Below are positions 1 through 9,989 of a stretch of DNA of 32,325 nt, one piece after another. This stretch comes from Gamarada debralockiae (taxonomy: Eukaryota > Ascomycota > Leotiomycetes > Helotiales > Hyphodiscaceae). Position 1 is the stretch's first letter, and every line of letters begins with the position of its first letter. A program made the translations under genes and the position numbers. The stretch is from contig NXFV01001455.1 in NCBI GenBank assembly GCA_002803225.1, positions 1-32,325 on the forward strand, in the 5' to 3' direction. The notes under the pieces are model-generated. The model saw only the letters and a list, made by a program, of their open reading frames with translations, ran no database searches and was not told the origin of the DNA.

Positions 1-44
1 TGCTCTATATACATGCGGTGGAAGTCCATATTCGCCACCTAGTG

Positions 45-383
45 TGACTCATACCGAAGGTTCTAGTTATACTTATTTGCCCCTGTATTTGTGACTCATC
101 TACTAGAAGCTTCTAGTCATTTCTATATCCAACATTTCGGATAGGATTCAACTTTTGAGGACACCTTTCTCAGTCACCTCGCCAAGACTTGCTCTGCGAA
201 ATAATTTGACAGTAGATCGCGTCCCATTACCTCCTCATAGATGCTGAGTCAACGAATCACAGCTGCCAACCCGCTAATGTTTGTGCAATTACAATGCCAT
301 AGTGAATTAGAAGAGGGTTCGAGTGTAATTCTCTAATTGACAGGGAGTAATGGCAGCGAAATCTTGTCGAAATCGTTGACTCA
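45..383. promoter_or_regulatory. Cluster of four Gcn4/AP-1-type TGACTCA sites
   Basis: The heptamer TGACTCA occurs at 45-51, 92-98 and 377-383, and its reverse complement TGAGTCA at 245-251. This is the consensus bound by fungal Gcn4/CpcA-type bZIP factors. Four copies in 340 bases is far more than expected by chance (a specific heptamer, both strands, about once per 8 kb). They lie roughly 690-1020 bases from the start of the first gene, so a link to that gene is only a guess; they could serve a gene to the left of the window. Confidence 0.45.
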
Positions 384-970
384 TATTCAATGATCACACT
401 TGCTAGGAAACACGATATAGAGCTTGCTTCAATCCTGGGAAGCGCAAGGCAGATTTGGTGGCAAAGGAGCCTCGTTTCCATCTCTGTGAACCAAACGGGA
501 AGGTGGTCAGCAACTCTTCCAACAAGTTGCCAACATGTGAAGTGTTACGTAAACCGGAAAACACTTATCGGACCAATAACGTCGAGTTTCGAGAATCTAC
601 AATAGTGTTCAGCTCAATCATGGCTGTGGGTGTTTCAAATGGAGTCGCAGAAAATTTAAGCGAATGTTGGTATTCTCGAGAACATGATTGGTTGAAACGA
701 GGTTCTCCTTCACAGCCACGAATCGGATCGTTGAATAGCTTCCCCGGTTGTCTATACCCCACTATAATGACACAAGAACTGCTCTTTTCGTGCACGATAC
801 TCGATCCGTATGTGCTGGTACGTAATCCTGTTGTAAATGTGTATTTAAAATTGCCTTGACACCCTTGCATAGCGATGTTGAATATACCACACGTTTATGC
901 GCATCACCCAATCTGGTTAGCTATATAGGTCTCAAACTTGGTCTATATTGCTGCCTAGATTTGAGCGAGC

Positions 971-978
971 TATATAAG
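971..978 (+). promoter_or_regulatory. TATA-like box before the 699-aa orphan gene
   Basis: TATATAAG sits about 90 bases before the ATG at 1068. Spacing fits a fungal core promoter followed by a short leader containing the 9-codon uORF at 1021-1050. Confidence 0.4.
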
Positions 979-1067
979 GGAGCATGGCCAGACAATTGGC
1001 CATCCTCTTTGGCCCATCCAATGTCGTCTTTTACATTCCAGACTTCTTGAATTCATAGGTCGCCTAT

Positions 1068-3376
1068 ATGCCTATATCAGTTCAATCGACCAATATCACG
1101 AAACTTTGCGCCGAGCTTGGCTTCAGTGGAGAACATCCAGATCGAGACGAGAAAGTTCTCAAAGACAAGACTCTTGACTTTTCGGTCGAGCCTCTGATTG
1201 CCGGACCTCCTTTCCCATTCTTCAGAGCTGATTCCACAGAAGCGGCGCAGCTCGCAATTGAGTTTTGTGAGGAAGGCGAACGGGGAAAATTACTCTGGCC
1301 GGACAATAACCATAAAGGTTGGCCTACCTGGTCGTCCGATCGCTCTAAGTATGCATTTTGGCCTTTCACTATTATCTCGTCGATCGACTGCTGACAGGTT
1401 ACAACATTAGGATCCTGGGCTTGGTTGCGCACTTATTGTCTCTTCAAGCCTTCTACAAATATCAAAAGCTCTGTAAAGACAGAAAGAAAGAAAGAACAGA
1501 CCATTCGAATCCCATGGAACCTGTATGTTGATACTATTGATTAGAGGGCCTATTAACTGATCATTATAGGGCACGATACAGGCTCGCGAATTGAGTCCTG
1601 AGTCGAGCAAGCTGGTTGGTCCATCACCGCCCAAAGGCACGCGTAGACGACCTGCGAAGATGCCTAATCCTTCAAGCAACATGTCGGCCTCCACAGGAGA
1701 CCCCTCAACAACAATCACAAGAGCCGACTCTCTACCCGAGTATGGTGATTCCTCACCAAACCCCAATAACTACTTTCTAACCTTCACTAGTGCACATACA
1801 CTCGACTTATATATTGAGCATGTGGAGTCACTTGACCCAAAGGACGACGAAGAACCACTCAGAGACTTTACACTTAGGTGGCTTTCGAGGTCAAAATCCG
1901 AATGGCCTATCTCCGCAGACCGGAGAATTCAAACCTTCATGCACATCAATCAGGCGTATAATACCGACGACGAAGATAGAAAGGAACTCGCACTCATCGA
2001 TAGCCTGAGACATGGTACCGAAATTGAATCCATACAACCTCTACAGTACAATATGTTGAAAGAACGTGTGCTCGAAAGAGTGCGTTTCTTGGCCGACGAG
2101 CTGTACAGAAACAAGTTTTTGGTTCTAGAAAATGGCAGGCTTCAGATGGCCAAAGCATTCAGACAAGTATGGAGGAATAGAAACGATTATTGGGATAAAA
2201 AGAGACTGGCGAGCACTACCAACACAAATACACCGAAACGTGACGTTTATTCGTTGGATTTATATGACGATGACGAGGACGATTGTGTGCCACCAAATTT
2301 GAAGAAAGCTACTCCAACCCAAGTCAAAAAGCCAATAGCTCAACAAAAGGTATTCACTTTCATCCAATCATTGTTTCTTTATCTAATGCACCCGATAGAA
2401 AACGGTCCATACCCCCAAGACACCATTACGCAGGAAGGCCAACGACTCAACTGGAAGTTCTTCAGGTTACAATAGCCCTTACCCAAATAAACGTCAGAGA
2501 ACCGAACCAACCAAAACTGTTTCGCATGAGAGCAACGTTCGCCTTACCACAGAGATAGCCTACCGAGCTGCTGATGGAGGCACTACGCATACAGATGCGG
2601 AAACAGCGGGGAATATTCGGTTTGCAGAGGTAAGTCTTCTGATTGGGCATTGAAAGATTCACATCTAACATATTTTACAGCAAGGACTCGGGTCGCCGAC
2701 AGTGGTCGAGAGACCCACTGCGCCACAGCCGACAAGCCCTCCACCGACGACCAAGACACAACATCAGCCGGAAATGGACGAGAGACCCACTACACCTCAA
2801 TTGGCAGCTCCTCAACCGACAATAATTACGCAGCATTATCCAATGACTCCTACAAGCCTAGCAGCTTCCATTGAACCTGAGGCTCCTGGAGATCCCGTCT
2901 CAGTACCATCAGCTATCATCATCAATCCTACCCACTCTCCCACAAACCCTGCGAATCGTATACAATCATCAAGCCCAGTAGTCACAACACGGCGCACCAA
3001 CCCTGAGCTGTTCTTCACGCTACAAAAAAGCGATCGAACGTGGGATCTTGATAACAAAGTCTCAGCCTCTGAACTCCGAGACTCCGGTCTAGCCACCTTC
3101 TTTGCTCTCTTCTCTCGGCATTCGGGGGTGTCTGTCCATCAGCTTGATTGCCTTACTTTCACATTGTTGTTTGCGGACAACCCTCAACAGATTGAAGTCA
3201 TACACAAAATGGATGGGGATGAAGAGTGGGACAATTTGAAGGAGAAAATTAGGAGATTGTTTAGATTTGTAAGAAATAAGAATCCTAGAGCCAGACATTT
3301 CGAAGTTTGGGTAGAGTTTGGTGATGCAAGGGAGGTTATGAAACAGGAGGAAGCGGAAGATCTGGGTGGTTTATAG
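1068..3376 (+). CDS. Hypothetical protein, five exons, about 699 aa
   Basis: I do not recognise a family. Exons by splice signals are 1068-1348, 1411-1522, 1570-2349, 2399-2629 and 2681-3376, totalling 2100 nt, exactly 700 codons. The introns (62, 47, 49, 51 bp) have GTATGC, GTATGT, GTATTC and GTAAGT donors and branch-like CTGAC, CTGAT, CTAAT and CTAAC elements, and every junction keeps frame. The start is the first ATG after an in-frame TAG at 1056-1058. Residues 1-130 are mixed; about 150-345 are rich in charged residues and predicted helical; an acidic run (YDDDEDD) lies near 363-369, followed by a basic Pro/Thr/Ser-rich linker to about 560. The linker has a repeated ERPTxPQ motif. The last 150 residues look globular, with aromatic and acidic residues. 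No signal peptide or membrane segment is visible; the basic stretches suggest a nuclear or cytosolic protein. A shorter model could start at the ATG at 1514 or 1660. Confidence 0.72.
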
Positions 3377-4853
3377 AGTGTTAGTTTTATTCTTATTGTT
3401 ACGAAGATGAATTTGTCTTGCATGTATCGCGTTCTTTTGTCTGGTTAAGTTTATGCGCCTAGCTTTAGATATGGCGCCTCCCTCAGCCGAGCCGTTACTT
3501 TTAACGGTGTCTATAATATTCCTCTATCCGCATCCAACTCTCTTCACTCTCTTTGTGTAAATTTGCTTACACGGAGCTTCGCCATTTTTGATATTAATTT
3601 CACTATCTCCTCTCCGACTCAGCCTTAATTATCACAGGTTGCGAACCATGCTCTGCAAAAAAGGTAACTTGTATAATTATGAGGGAAATCTATGAAGGAA
3701 GAGAATCCAATTACAAAGGAAATTGCCTCGGTTATAAGCTTGTCCTCCCACTAGGCGTTGGACTTCTCCACGAGTCGCCGACATTAGTAACTTTCGTGCT
3801 TGACGTCAAATACTCTAGTATCATACGTCAGTACCATCGTATGGTACTCTACGGTACCGTTAGCTGCGAAAACGTCAACGTCAGCGGTCGCCAGTTCTTC
3901 GTCAGAGGTTGGTTCACACGAGCCTTAGAACCAAGGCTTACGCCCAGCTTGGGTTCAACCTATCACATAGTCTGTTCTTTTCAGCGGCCTAACCCGGCGC
4001 CTGTCTCTCCTACCTTTGTCCTGGACCATTCTAGGAGAGCAGAGGCCGATATACTCCTCAAGTGGATGTAATATGCGCAAGGTATTCACCTCCGTCTCTG
4101 AATATTTAGAGGAGATCATCCCATCTCTGCGAGGTAGATTTTGAGGCGGGAGATCCATCAAATATTACGAAGCGAGAACGCTGAACCATACGTCTGTTTT
4201 TGGATCCTTAAATTGAGAATCTGCGCGAAAAAACAGCAAACGCCGAATTGGCAGCCTTTCGCACACACAAGTTGCGTTTAACAGCTAATTCTGCCTTGGT
4301 TTTGGCGCGACAGACCTATATCACGTGATTGGTAAGTTCATGTTAGGAAATATTTTCTATTAACAGCCGTTATTGAAAAGGCTTGCGTTTACAATATATA
4401 TGACCCAAGACTAGAGGCTTACCTCTACTTCAAAATCCACAGAAATATCAGAATTTCTATCTCTTTCGACCGGTAGTGCTCCTGGTATAGGCTGGCGCCA
4501 CCCAACCCTTTCTTATAAAATCACCCCGGTGTGCCGCGAAAATGAGTGTAACTAGGCCGTAAAGTTGTCAAAAAATGGATCTCTGGCTCATGGGGTCGTG
4601 AACAGCTATTTTCTTTTAGTTATCCGACTGTATCCTTATCTTCTAAAATCACAAACCTTTTTTAGAGGCTGTCTTTACCATCCGCAAAGTCATTAGTGCA
4701 TTGCTAGCTTTGGAGGGAATCCCATCAACGCGAGCACAAACTCTCAGGTCTCTGGGCGCCGTTCGCTTATGAGACTATCAAGACACAGATTCTCTTACAC
4801 TTGGTCTATCTTGGGTCTGACTTTTGGACAGAAGCATTTATGAATTAGGCTCA
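3377..4853. other. Gene-poor intergenic region
   Basis: No supportable gene. A 130-codon open frame at 3679-4071 (plus) has no recognisable motif, atypical composition and an opposite-strand open frame over its 3' end, so I treat it as chance. A palindromic ATCACGTGAT (E-box-like) lies at 4320-4329. The rest looks like decayed non-coding DNA leading into the dehydrogenase pseudogene. Confidence 0.55.
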
Positions 4854-5433
4854 ATGTCTTCTCCTATCGAGTCAAAGCTGTGCCGTCCAAGCATTGCCGT
4901 GATATCCATAGGAGAAATGGGTTTTGGTATAGCAATATATTGATGCCCTATTCCTATCCAATTGTAACAAACTCAAGGTCGAAGTGATGTCACCAGAAAG
5001 TAAGCCAAGGCTGCTGGAATCGACGTTATTTCAATCCCCGAATTGGTACTGCAAAGTCACATAGTTCTTTCGATAGTGCCACCCAAAGACGCTGTGGCAC
5101 CGGGTAACGCCATCGCAACTACAGCTAAGAGTGTTTTTGCCGGAGACTCGACTAGGAAGATAGCATACATCAACTTGAACGCCATCTCGCTAGGACTGTC
5201 TACCAATATCAGCGAGCTTGTTAACTCGCCCAAATTGTTTTTTTGTTGATGGTGCCATTCTGAACTTCCCGCCAAAGCTGCTGGAAGACAGAACCTAGTT
5301 CAGACCCATGCTCATCATCTAGTCCCCTTTCACAGCCATTCGGCCGCAATGGACAGAGGACCTTGTCCCAATTCTCAACATTCGACACGTGAGCGAGAAG
5401 ATTGGTGCCGCTAGCGGTCTAAGATGTGCTTTT
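4854..5433 (+). pseudogene. Pseudogene: 6-phosphogluconate/3-hydroxyisobutyrate dehydrogenase-like protein
   Basis: The ATG at 4854 opens a frame with a Rossmann signature (VISIGEMGFGIA, the GxGxxG/GxMG-type NAD(P) motif of the beta-hydroxyacid dehydrogenase family). After 28 codons it hits TGA. Homology resumes in other frames. About 4965-5045 reads RSDVTRK, a stop, then AKAAGIDVI. 5043-5246 carries HIVLSIVPPKDAV and IAYINLNAIS, typical of the end of the NAD domain. A run of T at about 5238-5245 breaks the frame before VDGAILNFPP. A fragment SEKIGAASGL at about 5391-5420 matches the start of the helical C-terminal domain (DUF1932-like members have an IGxASGLK motif). The rest of that domain is missing. 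So there are at least three frame breaks plus a 3' truncation. The family assignment rests on these ordered motifs and is fairly firm; the exact substrate class is not. Confidence 0.8.
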
Positions 5434-5676
5434 GTTTTGTTAAATAGATAAATAGCTCTATGGAATGAGAAACGTATCTATGAATGGTTCAACCCCTATG
5501 AACGATCCAGTCCCATTATACTCTGCTTACATACAATCACACACAAACGGACATTCACAGAGCGTCCCTTCGGTGCCCCGCATCTAACAGCAACATCAAC
5601 CCCTTCCCTCATCGTCTTATTACCTTATCCACGCTCCCCATCTCCCCCACAAAACTGGCACTCTCATTCTAATAAT
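5434..5676. other. Short non-coding stretch
   Basis: Between the dehydrogenase relic and the first of three decayed minus-strand paralogues. C- and A-rich, no gene or structured element seen. Confidence 0.5.
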
Positions 5677-5970
5677 TCACATCCACACGTCCATCCTTAA
5701 AAGCTCGATAACTTCATAGCAATTTACAATAGAGTTACCGGCATCATCCCCAATCGATACGTCTGCTTCCTCTAAATACTTCTCGCGGAATTCATTAATA
5801 AGTTGCCACATATAAGCGACTTGTCTCTGAACAGCGAATATGGTATGCTGATAAGACTAGCGAAGCGTATATTCAGGCCCCTCAAGTAGGATTTGGGCGT
5901 GTTAAGGATATCTTTAGGCGGTGGAATGACTGCGACTGGCAATTCGGGTGCAGCTAGAGAGACCAACTCC
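5677..5970 (-). pseudogene. Decayed paralogue A of an unrecognised small gene
   Basis: Read on the minus strand in shifting frames it gives, in order, an INEGSW motif with a stop just after it, then PPPKDILNTPKS, then in another frame MWQLINEFREKYLEEA and a tail ending at the TGA at 5677-5679. The same ordered blocks occur in copies B (6341-6800) and C (7041-7357). I do not recognise the family. Conserved blocks are an N-terminal [FI]NExxW, a middle PLxKE[IV]FxTP and a later WxLIxExRxxYL. The frame changes and stop suggest a dead copy, although an unrecognised intron could explain one of the shifts. The tail of copy A differs from B and C. Confidence 0.5.
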
Positions 5971-6340
5971 CTTCGTTGATGGCAATTGCGAGTACTTTGA
6001 ATCTACTTTTGTGTATTGGGTGGTGCAGGGACTTGTTGTCGGATGAGACGTCTTTTGTTTTGGGGAGCTTATAAGATATTCTTTTTTTGTAAAAGGGGCT
6101 TATAAGACACGACAGGGAAGAGGTAAGTTGGAGAAAGAAGCCTTTCTTAATTGGATTGCTGAGCAAAGAGGAATAACAAGTCCATCAGGGACTGTTCATC
6201 AATTGATACACAGTCTCTGACCCTGCGAACCATCCAAAACCAAACTAACCCCAAGATCAAACCCACACTTCCCATCGTCACCTCATTCGTACAACTACAG
6301 GTATTAATTGTGATCAACTGAACTCAATTCTGCCAAGCTC

Positions 6341-6800
6341 TCAAACACTCAATAGCAAACAAACATTGTCAAGCACAAATCCCGGCTTAACCTTTCCCAA
6401 GTCTCTCTCATAGTAATTCTTATCGATCATGCCACATACCCTCAGTGCCTCTACAAAACCGAAAACATCTCGAGCACAAGCCCCGGTGTAGCTGGTCCAC
6501 AAAATACCAAGTCACCATTTATCAGCCAATCGTCATGGCATTGATTCACTAGTTTCCATTGGAATGTGAGTTCTTAAGGAGAACCAACATACCCATCGCG
6601 AACTACCATTGCAAATCAAATATTAAGAAAGTTCCAGTAAGACTTGGATGCCGGAAAATTTCTTTGACAAGAGGGAGCGCTTGTCCATCAGGCGCGTAGG
6701 CGCCTGTTGTTGTTATGACTTTGACTCGGGAGAGCTAGGTAGCTCGGTGAAGGCTATGATGAGTAGCGGCGGTGATTATCAGGTAGCTTTGTTTTTTTGG
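6341..6800 (-). pseudogene. Decayed paralogue B of the same small gene
   Basis: In minus-strand order the pieces are AFTELPSSPESKS followed by a stop, then in another frame GQALPLVKEIFRHPS, then FQWKLVNQCHDDWL, then after a further shift GACARDVFGFVEALRVCG and a long open tail to the TGA at 6341-6343. The KEIF and WKL blocks line up with copies A and C. At least three frame changes are needed to join the blocks. The C-terminal part (from about 6475 down to 6341) is a clean open frame with no obvious equivalent in A. Function unknown. Confidence 0.5.
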
Positions 6801-7040
6801 ATTGGCTGTACCTCCGCATTGGATTGCGGTTGAACTGAGTGTTGGTGTGGTCGAGCTTTCTGGGAGGACCTGATACGAGCGAGAATGAAATATTCAGGAA
6901 AGCAAAAATTGAGAAGTAAGGCATTGTTTTAAATAAGTAATCTTACTTGACTACATCTGAATACGAAATCCGTCGATGATTCAATCCTCACATCGTGATT
7001 GTCTTGCCGTCAAACACACCTCCCATTCCTACAAAACTGC

Positions 7041-7357
7041 CTAATCTCTCGGAACCTTAACAATACCATACACATGCCCAAGCAACTTTCTAAGGCTAGC
7101 CGCACCACTAAACGCCGACTCTCCACGCCTCAAATACTCATCACGAATCTCAATGATGAGTTTCCACTGAAAATTCTCTCGGACCCAAGGTCACGAAAGT
7201 GCTGATGCTAAGTTGATATGCAGTTGATTCCAGCAGGACTTGGGGTATCGAAGACCTCCTTGAGGAGAGGGAGCGCGGGTCATCAGGGATAGGCCAGTTT
7301 GCTTCCAAAGGGCACGACGTGGGAGAGCCAAGTGGCTTCGTTGAAATAATCGGACAT
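7041..7357 (-). pseudogene. Decayed paralogue C of the same small gene, with apparent start
   Basis: This is the best preserved copy. An ATG at 7357 starts MSDYFNEATWLSHVVPFG, which reaches a TGA after about 24 codons. One frame change later comes ALPLLKEVFDTPSPAG, and after another FQWKLIIEIRDEYLRRG runs openly to a TAG at 7041-7043 (tail ending IVKVPRD). A TATATAA on the minus strand at 7511-7517, about 155 bases upstream of the ATG, would be a suitable promoter. Without introns the predicted product would have been about 105 aa. It has no signal peptide and I do not recognise the family. The two breaks make it a probable pseudogene, but it is the copy to test for expression or a hidden intron. 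Confidence 0.5.
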
Positions 7358-8006
7358 GAATTTTGTGGTTGGTAGTTGTGGAAGTAGATCTCAGATAGTT
7401 GTTGAAGGGCTGATCGGTTTGTTGGTTCGATTTAGATTTGGTTGTGAGTTTGGCTGCGCTTGGGTTGATAAAAATGAAAGTGAGAGGAGAATTCGAGAGG
7501 GTGTCTCATGTTATATAGGTGGTTGCGCCCCTTGAAAAGGGGGAGATTCTACAAAAATGATTCAACACCCAAGAACAATTTGTGGTTGTCCTCGCCTACG
7601 ATGAATGGTTGTCATTTTCAGTTTCATCTTAGCTCTGGCATCCTCTGGGGATCCACTGTTTCCCGAGTATAGACTTCGCTTGAAGTCAGATCTACAAAGA
7701 AACGTACTTGCCATTGCCTACGGGGTCTAAAAAATCCTACAATCCGCCTCAGTGGTCTCACAAGAAAAGACAGTATGCCTCGCCCCCAACTCCCTCTCAA
7801 GTTCAACTCCGAGTTCGGAACTAAAGCTCGCTTGAAGCGCAATGTGCAACGAGACCTTTACTTTCGTGTTGATAGGCAAGAGGGAATCTCTGGGAGGTGT
7901 TCACGATAGGGACTGGAAATCTCCTCCCAAAGCGCCCATAATGAGGATTCGAATACGGTAGAATACAACGTCTCATTGCATCCCAACATATCGCCTTTCC
8001 ACCCAC
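7358..8006. other. Intergenic region between decayed paralogue C and the esterase
   Basis: It holds the likely old promoter of copy C (TATATAA at 7511-7517, minus strand) and, further right, the 3' flank of the carboxylesterase gene. Minus-strand open frames at 7624-7842 and 7821-8006 have no motif support and I do not call them. Confidence 0.5.
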
Positions 8007-9989
8007 CTACCGACCATAAATATTCTTCGCATTCTTACTAATCCAAGCAATGCCCTCTCCTCTAAAAGTATCCGGTTCTGCATAACTCCTCTCATTAACC
8101 GTAAACACCATGTTCATCCCGGCACCTCCTCCTATCGTCGCATTATACACGGGCCAAGAATTGACTCCCTGCACGCCATTCTCATTCGGATCTAGCTTCG
8201 TAATGAAACTGACCCAAGAGCGACTCATTTGGATCGCTAGATCCTGAAACTTTGCACTCTCTTCAGCTGTGAGGTTCCCGAACGGGTTGACAACATATCC
8301 TTGGCCGAGAGTGTTATTAAACACGAATGCCACTTCCTGGAAATGCGTGGCCCCAATATAAGCCGGTACGCCATTGACAGTTACGTCAAAGCGGTACGCA
8401 TAACTTGGGACATTGAAGGTGGACCAAGCTATATTGGAAGCCCGACGCGGTGCGATTACCACGATGTCACCGAAATAAGCTGCTACGCGCCGGAACTGCA
8501 ACCCACTAGACTCAGAAATGGTGGAGTTGGGCGTTATGATTTCGGGGTAGGTGGACAGGGAGGGGATGCCGAGGGCTTGGATGTTGGGGTAGAGAGCGGA
8601 TATTATTGCTGCTGTGTTCGAAGTCGGGTCGATGCTGGTTGAATTGAGAGTTTGCAACCATTCGGCCTCAGTGTTGACACCCCTTCCATTCGGACCATAG
8701 CCCGAGCCAAACGCAGTCCCTTCATCGGTATTCGTCCCAATAATTAGCGGGACGCGGACGAAATTCCCGGAAGCAAGTTGCGTGCTGGGATAGGTGGAGA
8801 TGAAGTCGTTGTCGATGACGGGAGCGAAGGGTCCGAGGCCTTGGGTTGAGATGTTGAGCGCGGAATTGAGTTCGGCGAAGGGAAGGGAGCGGAGACAGGA
8901 CAGGGATGTTCCCTTAGAGAGGGTTGAGGCGCATGAGGTGTTGGTTACGAGGGTGTTGTAGAGGGTTTGGTAGGCGCTGCTGTTGAAGCAGAGAGGGAGG
9001 GTGGAGGGGAAGAATGAGACGGAGGGACCGCCTGATTCGGCGATTGCGGCGCGGAAGAGGTTGTCGTCTCGTCCTGGGTAGAGATTAGTTTTGAAACAGG
9101 GTTTGAAAGTACCGAAGGTGTTTGGAGGATGGGGAGAGTAACATAGGCTCCACTTGGCAACTCGCAATCCTCAATTTAAACCAAATGAAAGGGGGCAGAC
9201 CATTGTAAGCCAAAAGCTGAGCACCAACACTCTGTCCACCAGCACTCTCCCCCCAAATCGTAACCTTCCTCGGATCACCTCCAAAAGCCGCAATATTCTC
9301 CTGAATCCAGTGCAACGCCAACCTCTGATCTCTATACCCTAAATTCGTCGCTCCACCCTCCAACGCTTCCTTCCCACCCAAGAATCCCCACGCAGAAAGA
9401 CGGTACTGGATACTTATCCCAATCATAGGTTTGTTCATGCCCACGCTATTCTGAACTATGAAGCTTAGATTGTAGCGTGGATCGTTAGTACCGCCCATGA
9501 AAAGCCCGCCGCCGTGAATCCATACTGCGACTGGAAGGGCAGAACTTGGGGTTGTAGCACCGGGTCTGATCACGTTGAGATAGAGGCAATCTTCTGACTC
9601 GGCGTGTCCGGTGTCATCTCCACCGTAGCCGACGCAGAAAGGTGGATAAGCTGTTGCGTTCTTGGCAGTGCTCCATGTCGAGTTCAGTGATTCAGGAACG
9701 CGAAATCGCAGATCGTTGACTGGAGGCTAAAGACTTTCTCAGTATTGTTGGTCACATGGAACGGTGGGAGACTAACATGGGCATAGGGGATTCCGAGAAA
9801 GAAATCTTGATTGAAGCCTGGGTTGTATACCCCATGGTAGGATCCATTTTTCACAGCAGCCACTGGAGCCGTTGTAACTGAAGTGGGCGAAGAGGTTGGG
9901 CGCTGAGTTTCAGTCACAGTGGCCGTAACAACAGACGCAGCGATGGCAACGTTTGCCGCCGATAGAATGGTGAAGATTGAGGGGAACAT
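8007..9989 (-). CDS. Secreted type-B carboxylesterase/lipase
   Basis: This is an alpha/beta-hydrolase of the type-B carboxylesterase family, about 601 aa in three exons: 9989-9777, 9726-9201 and 9073-8007. Intron 1 (50 bp) has GTTAGT and TTTAG; intron 2 (127 bp) has a weaker GTCTGC donor and ACCCAG, but the join gives LAYNGRDDNLFRAAIAESGG, as expected for the family. The start gives a hydrophobic signal peptide (MFPSIFTILSAANVAIAAS), followed by a Thr/Ser-rich linker. Visible motifs are an early FLGIPYAHPP, the SEDCLYLNV cysteine block, the oxyanion-hole HGGG, and the nucleophile elbow GESAGG (Ser about 232). The acid is in GTNTDEGTAFG (Glu about 364) and the catalytic His in GATHFQEVAFVF (about 490), so the triad is complete. 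It should hydrolyse carboxylic esters outside the cell; the substrate cannot be told. Several NxS/T sites fit secretion. Confidence 0.93.

Larger units (their letters stand above)
1..1067. other. Upstream intergenic region of the first gene
   Basis: No gene that I can support. Open frames on both strands around 390-870 overlap each other, lack motifs and look like chance. The stretch holds four TGACTCA/TGAGTCA heptamers in its first 390 bases and a TATA-like element at 971-978, both listed separately. A short upstream reading frame, ATG at 1021 to TGA at 1050 (9 residues), lies just before the chosen start of the next gene and could act as a uORF if transcription starts near 1000. Confidence 0.6.

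Noticed and set aside
455..870. Overlapping open frames on both strands before the first gene
   Set aside because: They lie on the same bases in opposite directions with no recognisable domain; treated as chance.
3679..4071. 130-codon plus-strand open frame
   Set aside because: No motif, unusual composition, opposite-strand frame over its 3' end, no promoter or intron logic.
4854..7357. RIP as the general cause of the pseudogenes
   Set aside because: Base composition there is ordinary and the lesions are mostly frame shifts, not CpA to TpA changes; RIP-like change is only suggested for the palindrome.
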